A stretch of 64,000 nt of DNA from Candidatus Sodalis pierantonius str. SOPE (lineage in GTDB: Bacteria > Pseudomonadota > Gammaproteobacteria > Enterobacterales > Enterobacteriaceae), in the NCBI RefSeq assembly GCF_000517405.1, contig NZ_CP006568.1:2356001-2420000 (forward strand), written 5' to 3'. Numbering within the stretch: the stretch's first letter is position 1; every line of letters starts with the position of its first letter. The notes beneath the pieces are model-generated. The model had not been told where the DNA came from, did not search any database, and worked only from the letters and a program-made list of their open reading frames with translations. The translations under genes and the position numbers were made by a program. Shown here in pieces: positions 56,237 through 64,000 of this stretch.

Positions 56237-57541
56237 TTGACCACACCATTTAAGAAAATTGTCATTATAGGCGGCGGCGCCGGCGGTCTGGAGCTGGCGA
56301 CCAGCCTGGGGCGTAAATTGGGGCGCCACAAGCGGGCAGATATAACGCTGGTGGATCGCAACCATAGCCATTTATGGAAACCGCTGCTGCATGAGGTGGC
56401 CACCGGCTCGCTCGATGAAGGCGTGGATGCCCTCAGTTACCTGGCCCATGCCCGCAATCATGCTTTCCAATTTCAGCTCGGCAGCATGATCGACATCGAT
56501 CGCGAGCATAAACAGGTCCTGCTGGATGAAATCCGCGATGAGCAGGGGGCGCTGCTGGTGCCCGCCCGCCGTCTGGACTATGACATTCTGGTGATGGCGC
56601 TCGGCAGTACGTCGAACGACTTTGGCACCCCCGGCGTTAAAGAACACTGCATCTTCCTCGAGAATCCGCGTCAGGCGCAGCGTTTCCATAACGAGATGCT
56701 TAATCTGTTTCTTAAATTTTCCGCGCAGGGCGACCTGGAAGGAAAAGTAAATATCGCCATCGTCGGCGGCGGCGCGACCGGCGTCGAATTGTCGGCTGAG
56801 CTGCATAATGCGGTGCAACAGCTGCACAGCTATGGTTTCAAAGGGCTGGACAATCAGGCGCTGAATGTCACCCTGGTCGAGGCGGGAGAGCGTATTCTGC
56901 CGGCGCTGCCGCCGCGGATCTCCGCCGCCGCGCATCAAGAATTGACCAAGCTGGGGGTAAGGGTTTTGGCTAAAACCATGGTCACCAGCGCCGATGCGGG
57001 CGGACTGCATACCAAGGATGGCGAATATATCCAGGCGGAACTCATGGTCTGGGCCGCCGGCATCAAAGCGCCGGACTTCATGAAGGCGTTGGCCGGTCTG
57101 GAGACCAACCATATTAACCAATTAGTGGTTGAACCGACACTGCAGACCACGCGCGATCCGCATATTTTTGCTATCGGCGACTGTGCGTCGTGCGCGATGC
57201 CCGCCGGCGGCGTGGTGCCCCCGCGCGCACAGGCCGCGCATCAGATGGCCTCACGGGCCCACGGCAACATTTTGGCGCTGCTGCGCGGGCATACGCTCAA
57301 GCCCTACACCTACAAAGATCACGGCTCGCTGGTGTCATTATCGCGCTTTAGCACCATCGGCAGTCTGATGGGCAACCTGATGCGCGGTTCGATGATGATA
57401 GAAGGACGCATTGCCCGAGCGGTCTACATCTCGCTATACCGCATGCACCAAATCGCGCTGCATGGCTACATCAAAACCGGCCTTATCATGCTAGTGGGCA
57501 GGATCAACCGCGTGATCCGTCCGCATCTCAAACTGCACTAA
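56237..57541 (+). CDS. ndh: NADH dehydrogenase II (NADH:quinone oxidoreductase)
   Basis: 434 residues (E. coli 434), a peripheral membrane flavoprotein that passes electrons from NADH to quinone without pumping protons. The FAD loop IIGGGAGGLELATSLG is at residue 8 and the NADH loop IVGGGATGVELSAE at about 172. The start is TTG 56237, as in E. coli, and a perfect FNR site lies upstream. The C-terminal amphipathic part (ISLYRMHQIALHGY) is kept. Intact; with PntAB and NadE it forms part of the retained NAD(H) metabolism. Confidence 0.97.
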   Translation: MTTPFKKIVIIGGGAGGLELATSLGRKLGRHKRADITLVDRNHSHLWKPLLHEVATGSLDEGVDALSYLAHARNHAFQFQLGSMIDIDREHKQVLLDEIRDEQGALLVPARRLDYDILVMALGSTSNDFGTPGVKEHCIFLENPRQAQRFHNEMLNLFLKFSAQGDLEGKVNIAIVGGGATGVELSAELHNAVQQLHSYGFKGLDNQALNVTLVEAGERILPALPPRISAAAHQELTKLGVRVLAKTMVTSADAGGLHTKDGEYIQAELMVWAAGIKAPDFMKALAGLETNHINQLVVEPTLQTTRDPHIFAIGDCASCAMPAGGVVPPRAQAAHQMASRAHGNILALLRGHTLKPYTYKDHGSLVSLSRFSTIGSLMGNLMRGSMMIEGRIARAVYISLYRMHQIALHGYIKTGLIMLVGRINRVIRPHLKLH

Positions 57542-58210
57542 CCACGGGGGTGGCCCCTTTTAGGGTAACCGCCTTTTCGGCCCGGCGCAGGCGCTCCCTG
57601 GCCGGGTTTTTTAACAACAGTGCAAGCCGCGCCGTCGTCTCGCCCGGCAGCCGCAAGCGCTTTTTTGCCCCTTCCCTGGCCGCCGATCCGCCGTCCTGCG
57701 CGGCGCGCGGGGCAATAAACCCCCCCTGTTGCCAGAGTCTTCGCTTTCACCCCACGCGCGAAGAACGCAGCAACCCAACCGCCTCGGGTACTCGGCGCTT
57801 TGGCGCGCGGGGGCGGACCTCGAGGTGCAGACAATGGCGCTTAGCCCCCGTCCCAGCGCCTTGCGCGTGGGGGCGGAGGTCCGCACACCAAGCGCCGTGC
57901 CGTCGCCGTCCGTAGGCCATAGAGCTGCTGTGCGTCTGGTCATTGGCAGCATGAAATAGCGACTTTAGGCTTTTGGGGGTTAGGAATCCTCCCAAATCGC
58001 ATAAAGTGCCGACAGAGTAGACTTTTTTCGCCCTTAATCTTATTGCCGCTGGGGCTTTCCTTCGGCAGACTTTGAGCTATCCCGGGAGCGCCACGCTTGC
58101 CGTCCGGGAGGAGCGCCCAGGCTCGGGTTACGCTTGCGGTCAAAAGGAAGCGAGGGTTATGCATCCGTTCACCGTTAGCGGATGCGTGATAATTGTCAGG
58201 AGGTTCTCCC
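57542..58210. other. Long spacer between ndh and ycfJ
   Basis: 669 bases, very GC-rich in the first 400. Frames over 80 codons exist on both strands but are Arg/Ala/Pro-rich and overlapping, so none is convincing. GCGCG-Y-GGGGGCGGA occurs at 57803-57817 and 57863-57877, 60 bases apart. GGGGTGGCCCC followed by TTTT just after ndh could be a weak terminator. AGGAGG lies before the ycfJ GTG. Confidence 0.5.
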
Positions 58211-58716
58211 GTGAATAAATCATTATTGGCGGGCGTCGGCATCGGTATTGCCGCCGCGTCGGGTATCGCGGCGGTCGCCGGGCTGGATGTGTTCTCCTCT
58301 AGCCTGAAATACGCCCAGGTCGTCACGGCATCGCCCATCAATGAAACGATTAAGACACCGCGTCAGGAGTGCCGAACGGTCGCCGTGACCCATCGCCGCC
58401 CGGTGCAGGACGAAAATAAAATCGCCGGCTCGGTATTGGGCGCCGTGGCCGGTGGCGTACTCGGCCACCAGTTCGGCGGCGGGCGGGGGGGGGGTATGCG
58501 GGCAACCAGGTGCAGGGTAATCTGCAAGATAGGGATACCTATACCACCAACCGTCAGCGTTGCCAGACGGTCTATGATAAATCGCAAAAACTGCTGGGCT
58601 ATAACGTCACGTACAAAATTGGCAATCAGCAGGGCAAAATCCGTATGGACCACGATCCGGGCACGAAAATCCCGCTGGATCGCAACGGCCAACTGGTGCT
58701 GAACGACCAGGCATAA
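58211..58716 (+). pseudogene. ycfJ: YcfJ, glycine-zipper surface protein, internal deletion and frameshift
   Basis: Start GTG 58211 (VNKSLLAGVGIGIAAASG) with AGGAGG upstream; an N-terminal membrane/secretion helix, then KTPRQECRTVAVTHRRPVQD and the glycine zipper IAGSVLGAVAGGVLGHQFGG. At 58485-58494 there is a run of ten G where E. coli has about 11 more residues (KDVATVVGALG). The rest (GYAGNQVQGNLQDRDTY, YKIGNQQGKIRMDHDPG) is in another frame and ends at 58716. Deletion between two GGCGGGG-like repeats explains both features. Confidence 0.88.
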
Positions 58717-58758
58717 GGCGGGCGGCTCGGTTCGCCACCACCATAACATTCTTGAGGA

Positions 58759-58796
58759 CGCCGCGCCGGGTGCGCAACACCGGGCGCGGCGTTTTT
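58759..58796. terminator. Bidirectional-type terminator between ycfJ and mfd
   Basis: Arms CGCCGCGCC / GGCGCGGCG-like (58759-58768 and about 58781-58791) with a GC-rich loop, followed by TTTTT on the plus strand. It lies between convergent ycfJ and mfd. Confidence 0.7.
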
Positions 58797-58852
58797 CCGT
58801 CATGTGGCGCGCGCTGGGTGACGCCCCTCCGTGCCCTGGCCCCAGTCGCGTT

Positions 58853-61800
58853 TTAGGCGCTTAGCGTATGCTGCTGTAATTCTTCCAGTAGCGCGTCAAC
58901 ATAGTCCAGCCGCACCGTACGATCCGCCAAATCGCGGATAAATCTCAAGCGGGTCGGGCCGTCCAGTCGATAGGTGACCGGTTCGCGTGTAAGCAGACCG
59001 ATCAGATACGCGGGGTCGACGCGGTTGGTTTCGCTGAATTCGATAAAGCCCCCTTTATCGCTGCCTTCAATGCGGCGGATACCCAAACTTTGCGTCCGCT
59101 GCCTGAGGCGGGCTATCGCCAGCAAATAGCGCGCCGGGTCAGGCAGCAGACCGAAGCGGTCGATAAGCTCCACTTTCAAATCTTCGATTTCACGGTCATC
59201 GGCGGCGCTGGCAATGCGTTTATACAGCGACAAACGCGTGTTGACGTCAGGGATATACTCTTCCGGCAGCAGCGCGGGCATACGCAGCTCCACCTCGGTC
59301 AATTGGTTGGTGAGATCTTCCAAAGACGGTTCGCGTCCGGCCTTAAGGGCGTCCACCGCGCTTTCCAGGAGCTCCATATACAGGGAAAAACCGACGGTTT
59401 CCATCTGACCGCTTTGATCTTCTCCCAGAAGTTCACCGGCGCCGCGGATTTCCAAATCGTGCGTCGCCAACGCAAAGCCGGCGCCCAGATCCTCCAGCGA
59501 GGCGATCGTCTCCAACCGCTTATGGGCATCCTGGCTTAGCGTTTTCGGCGGCGGAGTCAGCAGGTAGGCGTAAGCCTGGTGGTGCGATCGTCCGACGCGG
59601 CCGCGTAATTGGTGCAGCTGCGCCAGGCCGAAATGGTCCGCTCGCTCGATGATAATGGTATTGGCGTTGGCGAGGTCGATACCGGTTTCAATGATGGTGG
59701 TACATACCAGCACGTTAAAGCGCTGATGGTGAAAATCATTCATCACCCGTTCCAAATCGCGCTCGCACAGCTGGCCGTGACCGATGGCGATGCGCGCCTC
59801 CGGCACCAGCGTTTCCAGGCGGCGGGCGGCTTTTTCAATATTCTCGACGTCGTTGTAAAGATAATAGACTTGGCCGCCGCGCAGCACTTCGCGCAGGATG
59901 GCCTCGCGTACCACCAGCGCGTCGTATTCGCGTACAAACGTTTTCATCGCCAGCCGGCGCGCCGGCGGCGTGGCGATAATCGACAGATCGCGCATGCCGC
60001 TCATCGCCATATTCAGCGTGCGCGGGATGGGGGTGGCGGTCAGGGTGAGAATATCGACATCGGCGCGCATCGCTTTGATGCGCTCTTTGTGGCGCACGCC
60101 GAAGCGGTGCTCCTCGTCGACGATGAGCAGACCCAAATCATGCCATTTGACATCGCTTTGCAGCAGCTTGTGGGTTCCAATCAGAATATCCACCTTGCCC
60201 TCGGCGGTCTGCTCCAGCACTTGGGCCTGATCCCGTGCGCTGCGAAAACGTGAAATCATCTCAATCCGCACCGGCCAGTTGGCGAACCGGTCGCGAAAAT
60301 TGTCGAAATGCTGCTGCGCCAAGAGGGTGGTGGGTACCAGCATGGCCACCTGTTTGTGGTTTTCGATCGCCAAGAAAGCGGCGCGCATCGCGACTTCCGT
60401 TTTACCGAAGCCGACATCGCCGCAGACCAGGCGGTCCATGGCCAACGGCTGGCACATGTCGCTGAGCACCGCATTGATTGCCTGAGCCTGATCCACGGTA
60501 GGTTCAAACGGAAATCCCTCGCAAAACAATTGATAATTTTCCCGATTATGGCGGAAGGCGAAGCCGCTTTTGGCGGCGCGCTGGGCATAAATATCCAAAA
60601 GTTCCGCCGCCACGTCCCGCACCCGCTCGGCCGCTTTTTGCCGCGCCCGTGCCCAGGCGTCGCCGCCCAGTTTGTGCAGCGGCGCGTTTTCATCGGCGCC
60701 GCCGGCGTAGCGGCTGATGAGATGTAGCGAGGACACCGGCACGTAGAGCTTGTCGTTGCCGGCATAAGTGAGAATTAAATACTCGGCCTTGATGCCCCCC
60801 GCCTCCAGGGTGGTCATGCCGGCGTAACGGCCGACCCCGTGTTCCAGATGTACCACCGGCTGGCCTTCATGCAACTCGGCCAGATTGCGGATTAAAGTAT
60901 CGGCGTTAATGGTGCGGCGATTATCCTGCCGGCGGCGGCTGACCCGTTCCCCCAGCAGATCGCCTTCGCAAATCAATGCCCTTGTGCGCGGCGCATCGAT
61001 AAAACCCCGTTCGCTGGCGCCGATGATGAGATAAGCGCCCCGTTCGGCGGCGTCCTTCAGCCGGCTTATCAGCTTCGGCAGAATCTTCACCCGCGCCAGC
61101 AGCTCGCTTAAGGTTTCCCGCCGACCTTCGCTTTCCACCGAGAAAATCACCGGGCCGTCAAACTGCTCGCAAAACCGGCGTAACTTGTCCATGGGCGCTT
61201 TGCTCTGCACCTCCACCGCCAAATCCGGCAGCGGCCGATAATCCATGTTGTGCTGGCCGGCTTTCTCCGGCAGCGTTTGCGTGCTGAGCTGCACCCGCGG
61301 CCAGCGTTTAAGTTCGGCGAACAGACCCTCAACCCGCAGCCACAGGGCCTCGGGCGGCAGCAGCGGGCGCATGGGATCCACGCGGCGATTGTCAAAACGC
61401 ACGCAGGCGTCGTCCCAGAAACGGCCGGCGCCGGCCTCGAGATCTCCGGTGTTGACCACCAGCGTGCCCGCCGGCAGATAGCTGAACAGCGGCACCAGCG
61501 GCTCGCTGAAAAACAGCGGCTGCCAATATTCGATCCCCGCCGGCAGCGTCCCTTTGCTTACCTGCTGGTAAACGTGCTCGGCGTCACGGCGCACATCAAA
61601 CTGCTCGCGCCACTGGCTGCGGAACAGCTCTATCGCGGCTTTATCGGTAGGGAATTCGTGCGCCGGCAGCAGATTGATGGAGGTGACTTCTTGGAGGGTG
61701 CGCTGGGTATCCACGTCGAAAATACGCAGGCTGTCGATGTCGTCATCAAAAAAATCGATGCGGTAAGGCTCTTCGCTACCCATGGGATAGAGATCCAGCA

Positions 61801-62302
61801 GCGCGCCGCGGGTGGCGAATTCACCGTGCTCCATCACCTGATCGACGCTGCGGTAGCCGGCCTGTTCCAGCTGGGCGCGCAAGGTCTCCCGCGACAGACG
61901 TTGGCCTTTGGTCATCAACAGCGTGTGGCGGTGCAAAAAGGCGTGCGGGCAGACGCGCTGCATCAGGGTATTTACCGGTAGGATGATGACGCCGCGCGCA
62001 AGGGTAGGCAACTGGTAGAGGGTGGCTATCCTGTCGGAAATAATTTCTTGATGGGGAGAGAAACTGTCGTAGGGCAGGGTCTCCCAATCGGGTAGAGTAA
62101 GGACCGGGTGACGGGTGAACTGCCGGATCTCATCATGCAGCCGCAGCGCGCTTTGCATGTCGGTAGCGATGAGCAACACCGGTCCCGGATAGCGGTCGAC
62201 AATGGCGGCGCACTCTACGGCGCTGGCGGCGCCGGTAAGCTGACCCAGGGTCAGTTTTTTGCCGGTTTGGGTCGGTAAGGTATAACGATCGCGTTCTGAC
62301 AT
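58853..62302 (-). CDS. mfd: Transcription-repair coupling factor Mfd
   Basis: 1149 residues (E. coli 1148). It removes RNA polymerase stalled at DNA damage and recruits UvrA. UvrB-like domain at the N-terminus (YDSFSPHQEIISDR), RNA-polymerase-interacting region (LVHLEHGVGRYAGM), RecG-like motor with Walker A GDVGFGKTEVAMRAAF (about 630), DEEH box IVDEEHRFGVRHKERIK (about 730), then TRCF domain. No lesion over the whole length, so the gene is under selection in a region with many pseudogenes. Start MSERDRYTLPTQ at 62302. Divergent from lolC with a 209-base spacer. Confidence 0.97.
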   Translation of the reverse strand: MSERDRYTLPTQTGKKLTLGQLTGAASAVECAAIVDRYPGPVLLIATDMQSALRLHDEIRQFTRHPVLTLPDWETLPYDSFSPHQEIISDRIATLYQLPTLARGVIILPVNTLMQRVCPHAFLHRHTLLMTKGQRLSRETLRAQLEQAGYRSVDQVMEHGEFATRGALLDLYPMGSEEPYRIDFFDDDIDSLRIFDVDTQRTLQEVTSINLLPAHEFPTDKAAIELFRSQWREQFDVRRDAEHVYQQVSKGTLPAGIEYWQPLFFSEPLVPLFSYLPAGTLVVNTGDLEAGAGRFWDDACVRFDNRRVDPMRPLLPPEALWLRVEGLFAELKRWPRVQLSTQTLPEKAGQHNMDYRPLPDLAVEVQSKAPMDKLRRFCEQFDGPVIFSVESEGRRETLSELLARVKILPKLISRLKDAAERGAYLIIGASERGFIDAPRTRALICEGDLLGERVSRRRQDNRRTINADTLIRNLAELHEGQPVVHLEHGVGRYAGMTTLEAGGIKAEYLILTYAGNDKLYVPVSSLHLISRYAGGADENAPLHKLGGDAWARARQKAAERVRDVAAELLDIYAQRAAKSGFAFRHNRENYQLFCEGFPFEPTVDQAQAINAVLSDMCQPLAMDRLVCGDVGFGKTEVAMRAAFLAIENHKQVAMLVPTTLLAQQHFDNFRDRFANWPVRIEMISRFRSARDQAQVLEQTAEGKVDILIGTHKLLQSDVKWHDLGLLIVDEEHRFGVRHKERIKAMRADVDILTLTATPIPRTLNMAMSGMRDLSIIATPPARRLAMKTFVREYDALVVREAILREVLRGGQVYYLYNDVENIEKAARRLETLVPEARIAIGHGQLCERDLERVMNDFHHQRFNVLVCTTIIETGIDLANANTIIIERADHFGLAQLHQLRGRVGRSHHQAYAYLLTPPPKTLSQDAHKRLETIASLEDLGAGFALATHDLEIRGAGELLGEDQSGQMETVGFSLYMELLESAVDALKAGREPSLEDLTNQLTEVELRMPALLPEEYIPDVNTRLSLYKRIASAADDREIEDLKVELIDRFGLLPDPARYLLAIARLRQRTQSLGIRRIEGSDKGGFIEFSETNRVDPAYLIGLLTREPVTYRLDGPTRLRFIRDLADRTVRLDYVDALLEELQQHTLSA

Positions 62303-62511
62303 AGCTAATGATAAATCTCTTTTCTCACATCACGGGGCCATCGCAGCACAGCCTGCGATAGAATGCCGCAGCGGCGGGGAAGATGGCTAAAAAATGCGCG
62401 TTTTCAGGAATAAAAGCCGGCCGTTGCGGCGCTTAATGGTTCCATAATGCCATACGACCCTTTATTATCCTTGATCACTTTGCTTTCGCAACCGCATCCA
62501 GACGGAAATCA

Positions 62512-63714
62512 ATGTATCAACCTGTCGTATTATATATTGGCCTGCGCTATATGCGTGGGCGGGCATCAGACCGCTTCGGTCGTTTTGTCTCCTGGCTCTC
62601 CACCAGCGCCATCACGCTTGGCGTGATGGCGCTGGTGACGGTGTTATCGGTGATGAACGGTTTCGAGCGTGAACTGGAGAGCAATATCCTCGGATCGATG
62701 CCCCAGGCGCTGTTGACTACCCCCGAGAGGCGGCTTGATCCTAAACGTATTCCGGCCTCGGTGCCAGATGCGCTTGCGGGGGTAACGCGCGTAGCGCCGC
62801 TGACCACCGGCGATGTCGTGCTGCAAAGCGCGCGCAGCGTCGCGGTGGGCGTGATGCTCGGCGTCAATCCGGGGGATCCCGAACCGCTGTCGCATTATTT
62901 GCTGGAGACCCGACAAGATGACCTGGTGGCCGGCCAATACCGGGTGATCCTGGGCGACGAACTGGCCGCCGCGCTCAGCGTGAAGCGCGGCGATGCGGTG
63001 CGGCTGATGGTGCCCGGGGCCAGCCAATTCACTCCGATGGGCCGTATTCCCAGCCAGCGTTTATTCACCGTGGCCGGCACCTTCGCCGCCAACAGCGAAG
63101 TCGATGGCTACCAACTGCTGGTCAATCAGCAGGATGCGTCGCGCCTGATGCGCTATCCCGCCGGCTACGTTACCGGCTGGCGCTTGTGGTTGCAGCAGCC
63201 GCTGGCGGTAGAAAGTTTGAGCACGCAGTCTTTGCCGGACGGCCTGGTGTGGCACGATTGGCGCGAACGCAAGGGGGAATTATTCCAGGCCGTGCGTATG
63301 GAAAAGAACATGATGGGCCTGCTGTTGAGCCTGATCGTCGCGGTGGCGGCGTTTAATATTATCACCTCGCTTGGACTGCTGGTGATGAAAAAACAGGCCG
63401 AGGTGGCGATATTACAGACCCAGGGTCTGACTCGCCGTCAGGTTATGCTGGTGTTTATCGCCCAGGGGGCCAGCGCCGGCGTTGTCGGCGCGTTGCTTGG
63501 CACCGGCCTCGGCGTTTTGCTGGCCAGTCAACTGAACCGTCTGATGCCGGCCCTCGGAGCGCTGCTTGACGGGGCCGCGCTGCCGGTGGCTATCGAACCG
63601 GTACAGGTGGCGGTCATCGCGCTGTCGGCCATGGCCGTAGCGCTGCTGTCCACGATTTATCCTTCCTGGCGCGCCGCCGCCGTTCATCCCGCTGAGGCTT
63701 TACGATATGAATGA
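62512..63714 (+). CDS. lolC: Lipoprotein-releasing system inner-membrane protein LolC
   Basis: 400 residues (E. coli 399). With LolE and the ATPase LolD it extracts outer-membrane lipoproteins from the inner membrane and hands them to LolA. Four membrane helices: one near residue 25-50, three after residue 265 (LLLSLIVAVAAFNIITSLGL, and two towards the end), with a large periplasmic domain between. The start MYQPVVLYIGLRYMRGR is the family N-terminus. It overlaps lolD by 8 bases. Intact. Confidence 0.96.
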   Translation: MYQPVVLYIGLRYMRGRASDRFGRFVSWLSTSAITLGVMALVTVLSVMNGFERELESNILGSMPQALLTTPERRLDPKRIPASVPDALAGVTRVAPLTTGDVVLQSARSVAVGVMLGVNPGDPEPLSHYLLETRQDDLVAGQYRVILGDELAAALSVKRGDAVRLMVPGASQFTPMGRIPSQRLFTVAGTFAANSEVDGYQLLVNQQDASRLMRYPAGYVTGWRLWLQQPLAVESLSTQSLPDGLVWHDWRERKGELFQAVRMEKNMMGLLLSLIVAVAAFNIITSLGLLVMKKQAEVAILQTQGLTRRQVMLVFIAQGASAGVVGALLGTGLGVLLASQLNRLMPALGALLDGAALPVAIEPVQVAVIALSAMAVALLSTIYPSWRAAAVHPAEALRYE

Positions 63715-64000
63715 TGCTCCTTTGTTACACTGTTCCCAACTCAGCAAACGTTATCAGGAAGGTAAGCTTTACACCGATGTATTGCGTAACGTGAGTTTCA
63801 CGCTGCAGCGCGGCGAAATGATGGCGATTGTCGGGAGTTCCGGTTCCGGTAAAAGCACGCTGTTACATCTGCTGGGCGGGCTGGATGAACCGACCGGCGG
63901 CGAGGTGATATTTGAAGGCCAGCCGCTGAATACGCTTTCTTCCGCCGCGCGCGCGCTGTTGCGCAACCGGCGGTTGGGTTTTATCTACCAGTTCCATCAT
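63707..64000 (+). CDS. lolD: Lipoprotein-releasing system ATPase LolD, N-terminal part (runs off the window)
   Basis: 98 codons are visible. MNDAPLLHCSQLSKRYQEG starts the protein; Walker A is GSSGSGKST (about residue 45), and the Q-loop is at IYQFHH just before the window end. ABC-type ATPase that powers LolCE. The signature and Walker B motifs would be to the right. Confidence 0.95.
   Translation, partial: MNDAPLLHCSQLSKRYQEGKLYTDVLRNVSFTLQRGEMMAIVGSSGSGKSTLLHLLGGLDEPTGGEVIFEGQPLNTLSSAARALLRNRRLGFIYQFHH

Noticed and set aside
57550..57959. Frames of 70-120 codons between ndh and ycfJ on both strands
   Set aside because: GC-rich, Arg/Pro/Ala-heavy, mutually overlapping and without ribosome sites; typical of GC-rich non-coding DNA.
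1..64000. tRNA, rRNA, CRISPR arrays or a replication origin
   Set aside because: I scanned for typical tRNA ends, rRNA segments and regular repeats and saw none that I could support.

Overview
This 64 kb window looks like a chromosome piece from a Sodalis-type insect endosymbiont (Enterobacterales, Pectobacteriaceae/Bruguierivoracaceae). The host genes are clearly enterobacterial and keep E. coli-like order: hrpA-ydgD-ydgU-asr, rstAB, ydgH-pntAB, spy, nadE-osmE, katE-ydjM, and ycfP-ndh-ycfJ-mfd-lolCD. About half of the genes outside the core carry fresh lesions (one-base frameshifts, nonsense codons, internal deletions). Five IS903-like (IS5 family), four IS256-family and one IS21-family insertions are present. 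The combination of IS903, IS256 and IS21 expansion with recent pseudogenes is the pattern published for the rice/maize weevil symbiont (Candidatus Sodalis pierantonius). The species assignment is inference, not proof.

Layout. 1-12.3 kb: hrpA 3' part, broken ydgD, a ydgU-like small membrane ORF, asr with an RstA box, the damaged rstAB two-component system, broken ydgH, an IS903-like copy and intact pntAB. 12.3-14.3 kb: a divergent SDR/LysR pair, both decaying. 14.6-18.3 kb: a nested pile of two IS903-like and two IS256-type elements. 18.6-28.4 kb: broken acyltransferase, broken inverse autotransporter, spy, an IS903-like copy, a LysR gene split by an IS21-type element, nadE and osmE. 28.4-36.3 kb: a tripartite RND efflux operon (adaptor and pump broken, outer-membrane channel intact) followed by two TetR genes. 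36.4-40.9 kb: katE, broken ydjM, kduD and a kduI remnant. 40.9-43.3 kb: IS903-like plus IS256-type elements. 43.3-54.2 kb: remains of a P2-like/Myoviridae-type prophage (dam, gpA replication endonuclease, tape-measure tail end, baseplate, tail fibre, spike) with an IS256 copy inside. 54.2-55.5 kb: a non-coding-looking stretch that holds an apparently intact Hok-family toxin gene. 55.5-64 kb: conserved ycfP, ndh, broken ycfJ, mfd, lolC and the start of lolD.

How it works together. What survives intact is housekeeping: transhydrogenase PntAB, NADH dehydrogenase Ndh with a perfect FNR site, NAD synthetase, catalase HPII, Mfd and lipoprotein export LolCD. What is being lost is environment sensing (RstAB, LysR regulators), surface and adhesion proteins, drug efflux and sugar-acid catabolism. 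IS256 copies sit at joints where the flanking sequences do not match, so recombination between copies has probably deleted or rearranged DNA, including most of the prophage. Items most likely to be missed by automatic annotation are the hok-like gene (54857-55009), the ydgU-like ORF (3258-3386), the RstA box before asr, and a recurring class of in-frame amber codons in otherwise intact frames.
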